Positions 27,186-35,228 of a DNA stretch of 64,000 nucleotides are shown in pieces. The stretch lies in contig CAVKEB010000003.1 in NCBI GenBank assembly GCA_963655255.1, forward strand, positions 1-64,000. The letters run 5' to 3'. The notes beneath the pieces are model-generated. The model was not told the origin of the DNA, searched no databases, and saw only the letters and a program-made list of their open reading frames with translations. The stretch is from CAG-791 sp963655255 (lineage in GTDB: Bacteria > Bacillota > Clostridia > Lachnospirales > Lachnospiraceae). The translations under genes and the position numbers were made by a program. Positions within the stretch are counted from its first letter, which is position 1. Each line of letters begins with the position of its first letter.

Positions 27186-28058
27186 TCAGCCGAGTCCGTT
27201 GGCAATTTCCACCAGATACCGGCCGTAGTTCGTCTTCATCAGAGGCTCCGCCAGCTTCAGCAGCTGCTCTCTGTCAATAAAGCCCTTCTTGTAGGCAATT
27301 TCCTCAATGCAGGAGACGTACAGTCCCTGACGCTTCTGGAAGGTTGCCACGAAATTGGCCGCATCCAGAAGAGAGTCATGGCTTCCCGTATCCAGCCACG
27401 CAAAGCCCCTTCCCAGCTGCTCCACATAGAGATTCCCTCTGCGAAGGTACTCGTTGTTGATGCTGGTGATCTCGATTTCGCCTCTTGCGGAGGGCTTTAC
27501 ATTTCTGGCGATCTCCACGACATCATTGTCGTAGAAGTACAGACCCGGAACCGCATAGTTGGACTTCGGCTGCTGCGGCTTCTCCTCAATCGAAATAGCC
27601 TTGCCGTTCTCGTCGAACTCCACCACGCCGTATGCCGTCGGATCCTTGACATAGTAGCCGAAAATGGTCGCGCCGCTTGTCCGCTCCGCTGCATTTCGGA
27701 GGACTCTCGAGAAGCTCTGCCCGTAGAAAATATTGTCGCCGAGAACCAGTGCGCAGGAATCACCGCCGATGAAATCCGCACCGATGATGAACGCCTCCGC
27801 CAGTCCGTTCGGATGTTCCTGCACCGCATAGGAGAAATTCATGCCCAGCTGCGATCCGTCTCCCAGAAGATCCTCAAAAACCGGAAGGTCTCTGGGCGTT
27901 GAGATGATCAGCACCTCCCGGATTCCGGCCAGCATCAGGGTGGAAAGCGGATAGTAGATCATCGGCTTGTCATAGACCGGCATAATCTGCTTCGAGATCG
28001 CCTTGGTCAGCGGGTACAGTCTTGTGCCGGAACCTCCGGCAAGAATTATTCCCTTCAT
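27186..28058 (-). CDS. rfbA: Glucose-1-phosphate thymidylyltransferase
   Basis: First step of dTDP-rhamnose synthesis: joins dTTP and glucose-1-phosphate. The 290-residue nucleotidyltransferase begins KGIILAGGSGTRLYPLT, the classic nucleotide-binding loop, and continues with SKQIMPVYDKPMIYYPLSTLML, ALVLGDNIFYG, FGYYVKDPTAYGVVEFD and EEKPQQPKSNYAVPGLYFYD. Length is standard. The ATG overlaps the rfbB stop in an ATGA arrangement, with AAGGTG ahead of it, so the two are cotranscribed. Confidence 0.97.
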   Translation of the reverse strand: MKGIILAGGSGTRLYPLTKAISKQIMPVYDKPMIYYPLSTLMLAGIREVLIISTPRDLPVFEDLLGDGSQLGMNFSYAVQEHPNGLAEAFIIGADFIGGDSCALVLGDNIFYGQSFSRVLRNAAERTSGATIFGYYVKDPTAYGVVEFDENGKAISIEEKPQQPKSNYAVPGLYFYDNDVVEIARNVKPSARGEIEITSINNEYLRRGNLYVEQLGRGFAWLDTGSHDSLLDAANFVATFQKRQGLYVSCIEEIAYKKGFIDREQLLKLAEPLMKTNYGRYLVEIANGLG

Positions 28059-29167
28059 TTCAGCACCTTCTTGTCTCCGTACATAGTCTCATAGTACTGC
28101 TGGTAGTTGCCGCTCGTGATGTGCTCCATCCAGTCCATGTGATCGAAATACCATGCGATGGTCTTGCGGATGCCTTCCTTGAACATGGTCTCCGGCTGCC
28201 AGCCGAGATCCCGGTGAATCTTGTCCGGTGCGATCGCGTAGCGGCGGTCATGTCCCTTGCGGTCCTCTACGTACTCGATCAGGTCTTCGCTGACGTTCTT
28301 CTTTCTCGGATCGGAATCATCCAGCTCCTCGCGCAGAACCTCAATGATCGTCTTCACGATTTCGATGTTCTGCTTCTCATTGTGTCCGCCGATGTTGTAG
28401 GTCTCGAACAGTTTTCCCTTTTCCTGCACAAGGTCGATTGCCTTGCAGTGATCCTCCACATACAGCCAATCACGGACGTTTTTGCCGTCGCCGTAAACCG
28501 GAAGCCGCTTTCCGGAAAGGGCATTGTTGATCATCAGCGGGATCAGCTTCTCCGGGAACTGATAAGGGCCGTAGTTGTTGGAGCAGTTCGTGATGTTCGC
28601 CGGGAAATGATAGGTATCCATGTACGCCTTCACCAGAAGGTCCGAGGATGCCTTCGACGCGCTGTACGGGCTGTGAGGCGCATAGGGCGTCGTCTCATAG
28701 AAGTACGCGTTCGGATCCTCCGGCAGCGATCCGTACACCTCATCCGTCGAAACATGCAGGAACTTCTTCCCTTCCTTATAGTTGCCGAGGGGATCCGGTC
28801 CTTCCGGCAGCTCCCATGCTTCCTTGGCACAGTTCAGCATATTCGCCGTTCCCATGACGTTGGTCTTGACGAACAGCTCCGGCTCGCGGATGGAACGGTC
28901 CACATGGGACTCCGCCGCAAAATGGATGACGCGGTCAATGTCGTTCTCCCGGAAAACCTTCCGGATGGCTTCCTTGTCGCAGATGTCGGCCTTCACGAAC
29001 GTATAGTTCGGAAGGTTCTCCACATCCTTCAGGTTCTCCAGATTTCCGGCGTAGGTCAGCTTGTCCACGTTGATGATACGGATGCTGTCGCCGTATTTCT
29101 TCAGCATATAATGAATGAAATTCGAGCCGATGAAGCCGGCACCTCCGGTTACAAGAAATGTTTTCAT
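28055..29167 (-). CDS. rfbB: dTDP-glucose 4,6-dehydratase
   Basis: Second step of dTDP-rhamnose synthesis. The 370-residue extended short-chain dehydrogenase opens MKTFLVTGGAGFIGSNF (NAD-binding GxxGxxG) and has HFAAESHVDRSI, STDEVYGSL, YSASKASSDLLVKAY (catalytic Tyr and Lys) and NCSNNYGPYQFPEKLIPL. AGAGGGAG lies before the chosen ATG. A longer frame starts 14 codons upstream without a ribosome site. It heads the rfb-wzm-wzt run. The fourth enzyme, RfbD, is not in the window and must lie elsewhere if rhamnose is the product. Confidence 0.96.
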   Translation of the reverse strand: MKTFLVTGGAGFIGSNFIHYMLKKYGDSIRIINVDKLTYAGNLENLKDVENLPNYTFVKADICDKEAIRKVFRENDIDRVIHFAAESHVDRSIREPELFVKTNVMGTANMLNCAKEAWELPEGPDPLGNYKEGKKFLHVSTDEVYGSLPEDPNAYFYETTPYAPHSPYSASKASSDLLVKAYMDTYHFPANITNCSNNYGPYQFPEKLIPLMINNALSGKRLPVYGDGKNVRDWLYVEDHCKAIDLVQEKGKLFETYNIGGHNEKQNIEIVKTIIEVLREELDDSDPRKKNVSEDLIEYVEDRKGHDRRYAIAPDKIHRDLGWQPETMFKEGIRKTIAWYFDHMDWMEHITSGNYQQYYETMYGDKKVLK

Positions 29168-29305
29168 ATCCGTTTCTCCCTCTGATCTGCCTGTGCGGCA
29201 GGAATGCAAGAAGCTGCCGGTCTCTCGGAAAAAGCCGGCATATCCACAGGAACATCCGGTTTCACCGTCACATTCCCGAACTGTTAACAGAATTTTACAA
29301 GCTAG

Positions 29306-29314
29306 AGTATACCA
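29306..29314 (-). promoter_or_regulatory. Extended -10 promoter for the rfb/exporter operon
   Basis: TATACT preceded by TGG, in the context ATGGTATACT, reads toward rfbB. I see no convincing -35. The same ATGGTATA core precedes the glycosyltransferase/glmS unit near 10.0 kb. It sits in the 168-base gap between the lysozyme stop codon and rfbB. Confidence 0.5.
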
Positions 29315-29335
29315 TAAAACTCTCTCCGGCGTTTT

Positions 29336-32248
29336 TTAATATGAGCGATAGCTGATATTCATGTCCACATCCCCGCTGATTCCGCTTACTCTCCCGGTCG
29401 AGCTATACTGCCAGATGTCGTAGCGCGTTCTGGAATAGGTGGGCTCTGCGGCATACTGGGCCAGCCAGATATGATAGCTCGTCAGGGCGCCGGTATTGAT
29501 TCTCTCCGAGAACCAGTTCGTATTCGCGTACACGCCGGCGGACAGTCCCGCGTTCTGGACCGTCCTGCAGAACGCCGCGATATTGGCCGTTCTCTGACTG
29601 GCGCTGATGGCATCGCCTCTTCCTCCGGAGCTCTCCACATCCAGGAAAATCGGAAGTGAGATCCCATAGCTTCTGGCAATCTGAACCGCCATGGAGGCTT
29701 CCTCCACGGCCTCGGCCTCATTTACCGCCTGAGAGAAGAAATACAGTCCCACCTTCAGGCCCGCGTTCTTCGCTCCCGTCACATTGGTTCCCACCGCCGT
29801 GTCCCGAACCAGCATTCCCGCGGAGGAGCCGCGATAGCCGCAGCGGACAATGGCAAAGGAAATTCCGGAGTTTGCCACCTCGCTCCAGTTGATCTGGCCG
29901 TTCCACATGGAAACATCGATTCCCGCCTTTGTATCGCCGACCGAAAGGATTCCCTCCTCGCTGAAAGTATAGGAGACTCCCTGAATGATCTGCGATCCGG
30001 TCACATAATTTCCGTTTTTATCATAATAATAAGTAAGACCGTTGATGTGCTGCCAGCCGGTGTATCTGTACTGCTTCTGGGCCGCGGTCTTCCGGTAAAA
30101 CGTATCATACCGGCTGTAATCCGCCGCAGTCGCCGCGCGGTAATCCTCTCCATCCTTCACATAAAGAGGATTTCCATCGGCATCCTTCAGCGGCGAGCTG
30201 TCGTCCGTCCCTTCTGTCACCTTCACGGAAACGCTCTTCGATATCTCCGGATATTCCCGGAGGCCTACGCGGATCTCACAGCTTCCCGCGCCTTCCCCCC
30301 GCACGGTTCCTCCATCCGAGACGGTTGCCACCGACTCATCCGAAGAGGCATATGTCACCGTCGCGGCCTCCGCATCCTGAACCGTCACACGAATGCTCTG
30401 CGTTTTTCCCCTGGTCAAATGAATTTCCGACGGATCCGTGGAAAGAGAGGGAGTCTTCTCGGAGTCGTCCTCCCCCGAGTTCCCGGCCCCGGTATTTTCC
30501 GAATCGGTCTCTCCCGTATTTTCTTCCTGACCGGACTCCGTCCCTTCGGCCGAAGCGCTGTCCGTATTTCCTTCCGCCGAAGCTTCTTCCGTCCCCTGCG
30601 CCGCATCATCCACGGAGGAGAGCCGCCGGAACTCCTCTTTTCCCGGAATCCTTGCGCTCGCATAAGGGTCCGGAATGCTGCTCTTGCTCACTTCTTCATA
30701 GGAATCTTCCGAATCGTTTCCATCCACCTCGGTGCGGGTAGATTCCACCCATTCCACCGTGTCCCTGATGACGCTCTCGACAGGGGTATCATTCCTGGCA
30801 GTATCCTCTCTGGCGGCATTGACCTCCGAAGCACTCTTGACCTCATCCGCAACGTCCACAACCTCATACGCGATGTGATCCGAGACCTCAATCGTCTGCA
30901 CCTCTTCCGGAATCCGGTAGCGGGAATAGCTCCGGTAATCCGGATCCTCCCGGTAATCGTCTCCCTTCGACTTGATACTCTCCAGATCGATCAGCGGCTC
31001 CAGCGACACCTCCCAGGTTCCATTGGAAAGGCCCGTCAGATAGACAATGCCGTCCTGATCCTCATCGGTCTTCTCCGTCACCTTCCCGTCCGGCCCTTTG
31101 ATCCGGACCGAAAACGGCACGCCGCCGATCAGGGATTGTTCCTTCTTTCTCCGGATCTTCACCTTCAGATCGCTCTGAATGGTGGAAAGAGCGAACTCAA
31201 CCTGCACGGAGCCTTCCTCTGCCTCCAGCTGCGCATCGGCCTGTGCCTTTTCCCGCGCCTTTTCTTCTTCCCGTGCCTTCTTCTCGTCCTCTTCCACGCG
31301 GATTGCCGCAAGCGCCCGCGCGGTGTCGGCATTCAACACCTGGTCTCCGGGAAGCTGATCTCCGACGCTTGCAAGGAGCACCCGCTCCTTCTGAATCTTC
31401 CGATTCCCCGCATAGGTAATGCCTCCTCCGATCAGCACTACGGCAATTGCCGCCGCAAGGAATCCAACGACGGCATCCGCACCGGAGAATCTGCCGATGC
31501 GCCTTTTCCACTGCTCTCCGGCCCTTTGCAAAAGGGATTCCTTCGGAATGTCAGGAGTTCCCGCATCCTGATACCTCGCTGAGGCAGCCGGTGCATCCGC
31601 ACCGATGCTGCGGTTTGAAAGTGACGTATCAATGTCACTTTCAAACTTTCCCTCTTCGGAACCACGCAGTTTCTCCCGCGCGGCAGCTTTCTCCAATGGA
31701 AGCTCTGCCGGCTCCGTCTCCTCATCCGAAAACCATCCCGCCGGTTCCTCGTCCAGATCGTCGTCCCAGTCTCCCGGTCGGAGCTTCGGCAGGTCCTCGG
31801 TTTCTTCCGTCCAGTATGGTTCCGGAACATCATCCGACAACATTTCTGTTTCATAGGCTTTTTCCGCAGCCTTGTTCCGACCCTGCTCGGAGGACAGCGA
31901 TTCTTCCGGATTTTCTCTCGAACTTTCTCCCGTCAGAGACTCTTCTTTCGAAATGAATTCGGCTGTCTCCCGCTCCGTGATCTTCGGCAGCGTCTCCGTC
32001 TCATCCAGCCACTCCGAAGCCCTCGGCAGGGTCTCCGTTTCATAGGATTCTTCCGAAATGTTTTCTGCGCCGCCCTGCTCCGTGATCTTCGGCAGTACAT
32101 CCGTTTCGTCCAGCCACTCCGAGACCTCCGGCATGACATTCGTATCGTCCAGCCAGCCGGAGACATCCGGAATTCCGCCGGTTTCATCCAGCCATTCTGC
32201 GTGCAGATTTTTCCTGTTTCCCTCGTCCGCCATGTTCCTTCTCATCAC
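29336..32248 (-). CDS. Membrane-anchored GH25 lysozyme with Ig-like and wall-binding repeats
   Basis: A 970-residue envelope hydrolase. Residues 1-255 are an acidic, disordered, probably cytoplasmic tail with four or five WLDET..LP-type repeats (near 19, 32, 45, 80 and in YWTEETEDLP at 145). A transmembrane helix spans about 258-280. After it come charged linkers, a Big2-like Ig domain (about 615-690, DESVATVSDGGTVRGEGAG), a glucan/choline-binding-type repeat (GWQHINGLTYYYDKNGNYV) and a C-terminal GH25 muramidase domain (about 770-970, AGIDVSMWNGQINW, LPIFLDVES). Asp and Glu residues expected for GH25 catalysis are present. Residues about 201-228 are encoded by a family A repeat in frame. A second ATG is one codon in and another follows at codon 6; the ribosome site is weak for all. 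Confidence 0.86.
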   Translation of the reverse strand: MMRRNMADEGNRKNLHAEWLDETGGIPDVSGWLDDTNVMPEVSEWLDETDVLPKITEQGGAENISEESYETETLPRASEWLDETETLPKITERETAEFISKEESLTGESSRENPEESLSSEQGRNKAAEKAYETEMLSDDVPEPYWTEETEDLPKLRPGDWDDDLDEEPAGWFSDEETEPAELPLEKAAAREKLRGSEEGKFESDIDTSLSNRSIGADAPAASARYQDAGTPDIPKESLLQRAGEQWKRRIGRFSGADAVVGFLAAAIAVVLIGGGITYAGNRKIQKERVLLASVGDQLPGDQVLNADTARALAAIRVEEDEKKAREEEKAREKAQADAQLEAEEGSVQVEFALSTIQSDLKVKIRRKKEQSLIGGVPFSVRIKGPDGKVTEKTDEDQDGIVYLTGLSNGTWEVSLEPLIDLESIKSKGDDYREDPDYRSYSRYRIPEEVQTIEVSDHIAYEVVDVADEVKSASEVNAAREDTARNDTPVESVIRDTVEWVESTRTEVDGNDSEDSYEEVSKSSIPDPYASARIPGKEEFRRLSSVDDAAQGTEEASAEGNTDSASAEGTESGQEENTGETDSENTGAGNSGEDDSEKTPSLSTDPSEIHLTRGKTQSIRVTVQDAEAATVTYASSDESVATVSDGGTVRGEGAGSCEIRVGLREYPEISKSVSVKVTEGTDDSSPLKDADGNPLYVKDGEDYRAATAADYSRYDTFYRKTAAQKQYRYTGWQHINGLTYYYDKNGNYVTGSQIIQGVSYTFSEEGILSVGDTKAGIDVSMWNGQINWSEVANSGISFAIVRCGYRGSSAGMLVRDTAVGTNVTGAKNAGLKVGLYFFSQAVNEAEAVEEASMAVQIARSYGISLPIFLDVESSGGRGDAISASQRTANIAAFCRTVQNAGLSAGVYANTNWFSERINTGALTSYHIWLAQYAAEPTYSRTRYDIWQYSSTGRVSGISGDVDMNISYRSY
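31572..31649 (-). repeat. Family A structured repeat inside a coding region
   Basis: Carries TACCTCGCTGAGG, the GCAGC-GGTGC...GCACC-GCTGC hairpin and the long palindrome ending ATGTCACTTTCAAACT, but not the GGCAAAA hairpin. It lies wholly within the lysozyme reading frame without breaking it and encodes part of the disordered tail just before the membrane helix. Confidence 0.88.
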
Positions 32249-32365
32249 AGCGCGTCCGCGGCGGAGCAGGAATTCATTCTTCCGCTCTTTTCTGATGCGC
32301 TGATTTTATACGTAAGTGCTCTGTGTTTTCCTGTCCAGGATTCTCAGCCGAAAATGAATTTCATC

Positions 32366-32392
32366 TCACTTTCAAACTAAATCCCGATGAAG
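32366..32392 (-). repeat. Family A fragment
   Basis: TCACTTTCAAACTAAATCCC and GATGAAG match the right-hand end of the full family A copy near 9.93 kb with several changes. It is followed by a TGAAGTG/CACTTCA hairpin. It lies in the 361-base gap between the lysozyme gene and the divergent SGNH-like gene, which otherwise shows only weak promoter-like sequences. Confidence 0.5.
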
Positions 32393-32434
32393 TGGAATTT
32401 ACTTTTTCACTTCAGGCCTTGGATAATCATGCAA

Positions 32435-32463
32435 AGTATACCTTATGAACATGGATTTTTACA
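32435..32463 (-). promoter_or_regulatory. Possible promoter for the lysozyme gene
   Basis: TGTAAA, a 17-base spacer and TATACT read toward the lysozyme gene, about 190 bases ahead. The -35 match is only partial. I found no convincing promoter for the gene going the other way. Confidence 0.38.
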
Positions 32464-32609
32464 GCAAGGTAGGTTAAAATAGCACCGTTTCCAACCGTCA
32501 AAAAACGGTAAGACAACGCCGTCATTCCATGCCGCTGGCTGTCCGCGATATCACGGACCGGTACCGACCGCGCTGTCTGCAAGCTATTTCAATGAAGGGA
32601 TTTATTCTC

Positions 32610-34316
32610 ATGCCGAATAAGAACAGAAACGGGCTGGATGATCTGGACATTCTCGATCTGGATGATCTGCTCCGCGAAGATGATAGAGAAACCACGAACA
32701 AGCAGGAACAGAAAGCTCCCGAACAAACTCCCGTCGGCCCGCAGAAAAGGGAGGGCAGCACCCCCCGGCGTCATAAGCCCAGACAGGCACCTTCCGACAA
32801 GGCGGCTTCGGAGAAACTGCCTCAGCAGGAATCCGTCCGTGAAGACTCTGCAGAGTCACAGAGACAGACAGAACCTTCCGCTGAACAGGAGAAGGGTCCT
32901 GTAAAAGAGACGGATCCCGCACAAAAGAACAGCGGCCATCGCTCCGCTTCTGCAGAAACAAAAGGGAAGGAAAACGAGCCCGCCTCTCAGTCGTCCGCAG
33001 ATATGAAGGAGAAGAAAAGCAAGGCCGCCACGCAGCCTGCCGCAGATGCGAAAGAGAGGGAAAACGAGGCCGCCACGCAGCCTGCCGCAGAAGAGGATCT
33101 CCCCGACGGAATCAACTTTGTCGATGTGGTTCCTATGGGAGATACGCTGAAAAGGGCTCCCGGCGGTCAGAGTCCGAAGAGACGTGTTCCCGGAAGACCT
33201 GCTTCCGGAAAGGACCCGCGCCCAGAAAGTGAAGATAACGGCAGATCCCGGAAAGCACCTGTCGCAGGACGTCCTTCCGGGATTCCACAGAAGAGCGCTC
33301 TTCCCGAAGTCTCCGAAGGAGAAACCGAGAGCAGTGGCAGGCGCCGGCTTCCTCTTCATCTGATCCTGCCGATCGTCATCGTGGCCGTTCTGGTCATTGC
33401 CGTGGTCCGCTTCATGGTGTGGAGCAAGGGAACCGATCTCCACATTGACAGCTCCGGCAACGCGGACCGCTTCAACATCGAGGTCAACGACAACATGGTC
33501 TATCTGCCGGATTCCAAGCTGGAAGGCCATGAGGACGACGGCGTCACCACGATCCTCTGCCTTGGCAATGAGCCGTTCTCGGAAGACACCTCCGACACCG
33601 GCCTTGCCGGACAGATCGCGTCTCTCGGAAACTGCAACGTCATCAACGCCGCTTTTCCGGACTCGCAGGTCACCTGCGAGAACGCGGCCTACAGCACCGA
33701 CAGTCTGGACAGCATGGACGATATTTTCAACCTGTTCTATGTCTCCTACGCCATTTCCATCGGTGATTTTTCTTCGCTGAAAACGGTTGCTTCGGTGCAC
33801 ACGGAGGATCCCACCTATGAACGGTCCGTAGAGGCACTGGAGAACACGGACTTCAGCAAGGTGGACATGATCGCCATCATGTACGACGGCATTGACTACA
33901 TCAACGGCATGGCAATGCAGAACCCGGACGTTCCGGACGAGCTGACCACCTATGTCGGATCCCTGATCAACTCCTTCCAGCTGATTCAGGAAAAATATCC
34001 CTATATCCGGATTGTTTTCCTGTCTCCTTATTATGCGGAATATGACGGAGCCAGCAGCCGGACCACCGATCTCGGCAACGGAACCATTGTCAACTATTTC
34101 CAGTGGGCCTACGACACGTGCGGAGACTGCAGTGTTTCCTTCCTGGATAACTATTACGGTTCCATCAACGAGACCAACTACAAGGATTATCTCTCCGACG
34201 GCATTCACCTGAATGCAGCGGGCCGCACCAAGGTGGCCGATCACTTCGTGTACAAGGTGCTGCAGGACAACTACGCCGAGTACAACGCACAGACATTGTC
34301 TGTCGCGAAGCAGTAA
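32610..34316 (+). CDS. Membrane-anchored protein with degenerate SGNH-hydrolase domain
   Basis: A 568-residue protein read opposite to its neighbours. Residues 1-250 are a charged, low-complexity, probably cytoplasmic tail that begins with an acidic Leu/Asp block (LDDLDILDLDDLL) and contains repeated AATQPAA units. A transmembrane helix (LPLHLILPIVIVAVLVIAVV) follows, then an extracellular domain of about 290 residues. Its end, LSDGIHLNAAGRTKVADHF, is SGNH block V with the Asp-x-x-His pair. Where block I should be, the strand reads ILCLGNEPF, so the usual serine nucleophile position is Glu. The protein may bind rather than cleave a glycan ester. The start is chosen for AAGGGA upstream; in-frame ATGs at 32529 and 32592 are possible. 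Confidence 0.75.
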   Translation: MPNKNRNGLDDLDILDLDDLLREDDRETTNKQEQKAPEQTPVGPQKREGSTPRRHKPRQAPSDKAASEKLPQQESVREDSAESQRQTEPSAEQEKGPVKETDPAQKNSGHRSASAETKGKENEPASQSSADMKEKKSKAATQPAADAKERENEAATQPAAEEDLPDGINFVDVVPMGDTLKRAPGGQSPKRRVPGRPASGKDPRPESEDNGRSRKAPVAGRPSGIPQKSALPEVSEGETESSGRRRLPLHLILPIVIVAVLVIAVVRFMVWSKGTDLHIDSSGNADRFNIEVNDNMVYLPDSKLEGHEDDGVTTILCLGNEPFSEDTSDTGLAGQIASLGNCNVINAAFPDSQVTCENAAYSTDSLDSMDDIFNLFYVSYAISIGDFSSLKTVASVHTEDPTYERSVEALENTDFSKVDMIAIMYDGIDYINGMAMQNPDVPDELTTYVGSLINSFQLIQEKYPYIRIVFLSPYYAEYDGASSRTTDLGNGTIVNYFQWAYDTCGDCSVSFLDNYYGSINETNYKDYLSDGIHLNAAGRTKVADHFVYKVLQDNYAEYNAQTLSVAKQ

Positions 34317-34361
34317 AATCTCACATGCTGCAGCATTCTGAATATCGGATGCGCATTTTCT

Positions 34362-34397
34362 ATGACCGGCGCTGGCTCACAGCGGCCGGTCATTTTG
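34362..34397 (+). terminator. Terminator after the SGNH-like gene (possibly bidirectional)
   Basis: ATGACCGGCGCTG and CAGCGGCCGGTCAT pair with one bulge, followed by TTTTG on the plus strand. The hairpin overlaps the last codons of the convergent DUF624 gene, so both transcripts probably end here. Confidence 0.75.
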
Positions 34398-34997
34398 TGA
34401 ACTATACATCTGAAGTATTTTCTCCATAAATTCCGACACGCCAAAACACACCGGTCCCGGGATGATCCATGCCAGCAGCCGGATGCGCCAGACAAAAATT
34501 CCTCCCATTGCCAATATGGCCAGACACAATAAAGTCGTTCCCATATGCTTTACTGCCATGTACACAGAAATTTTCAGATAACCGCCAAATGAATTCTCAA
34601 ATCTGGACACTGCTGGATAAAAATAAATGCTGATCATAATCAGCAGCGCGAGCACCGCAATGTTCAATACGAGAAGAAACGCCGAAAAATCCGATGTTTC
34701 CATCTGATTGACAATTCTCAGATTCCAAACGGCAATCATTCCAATCAATAAAGATAACAGCCATCCAATTGTGGCCGCTTTCCAGTTAATCCGGAATCCA
34801 TGGAAAAACTCTCTCACAGCGTATCCTCTGTCTTGTCTTATACTTTTTACGAATGCGTAATAGAGCGCGCTGGTTGACGCTCCTGCCGTGACAACAGGAA
34901 CACAGCATAACAGCCAAAGGCCCCCCAGCAGCAGAGTGTCAAATATTTTTCCAACAATTCTTGTATATCCTCCATCAAAATTCCAGAAGTCTTTCAT
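34377..34997 (-). CDS. DUF624 / YesL-family membrane protein
   Basis: A 206-residue integral membrane protein with about five hydrophobic segments. Family marks include FWNFDGGYTRIVGKIFDTLLLGGLWLLCCVPVVTAGASTSALYY at its start (only part needed to identify it) and VREFFHGFRINWKAATIGWLL. YesL-type proteins are commonly encoded beside CUT1 sugar ABC transporters and YesM/YesN regulators, as here, but their role is unknown. It is the last gene of the sugar-use run. A full family A repeat ends seven bases before its start codon and supplies the only ribosome-site-like bases (GGGG). Confidence 0.85.
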   Translation of the reverse strand: MKDFWNFDGGYTRIVGKIFDTLLLGGLWLLCCVPVVTAGASTSALYYAFVKSIRQDRGYAVREFFHGFRINWKAATIGWLLSLLIGMIAVWNLRIVNQMETSDFSAFLLVLNIAVLALLIMISIYFYPAVSRFENSFGGYLKISVYMAVKHMGTTLLCLAILAMGGIFVWRIRLLAWIIPGPVCFGVSEFMEKILQMYSSQNDRPL

Positions 34998-35004
34998 TTA
35001 TATA

Positions 35005-35122
35005 CCCCGCTGAGGCAAAATCCGCGAAGGCGTTTTTGCCGAATGCGGCAGCCGGTGCGGCAGCACCGATGCTGCAGTTTGAAAGCGACATATCGATGTC
35101 ACTTTCAAACTTGTCTCCCTGC
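35005..35122 (-). repeat. Family A structured repeat, full copy
   Basis: Has the terminal CCCCGCTGAGG, the GGCAAAA...TTTTTGCC hairpin, the GCAGC-GGTGC...GCACC-GCTGC hairpin and the long AGTTTGAAAG palindrome. The far end is imperfect (TCCCTGCTACAG). Placement relative to the next gene start matches the copy near 9.8 kb. It separates the GH31 gene from the YesL-like gene. Confidence 0.92.
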
Positions 35123-35130
35123 TACAGCAC

Positions 35131-35163
35131 AAGGGTTCCTTGACCACACATCAAGGAGCCCTC
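35131..35163 (-). terminator. Hairpin after the distal GH31 gene
   Basis: GGGCTCCTTGA pairs with TCAAGGAACCC with one mismatch. On the minus strand it is followed only by TTGTG, so it may be a weak terminator or an mRNA-protecting hairpin. It lies between the GH31 stop codon and the family A repeat. Confidence 0.5.
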
Positions 35164-35228
35164 GTACACATTCAAATTTTCATTTTCTTCCGGCCGGTCA
35201 CTTCATCATTTCGTCCACGGCCTGTTGA

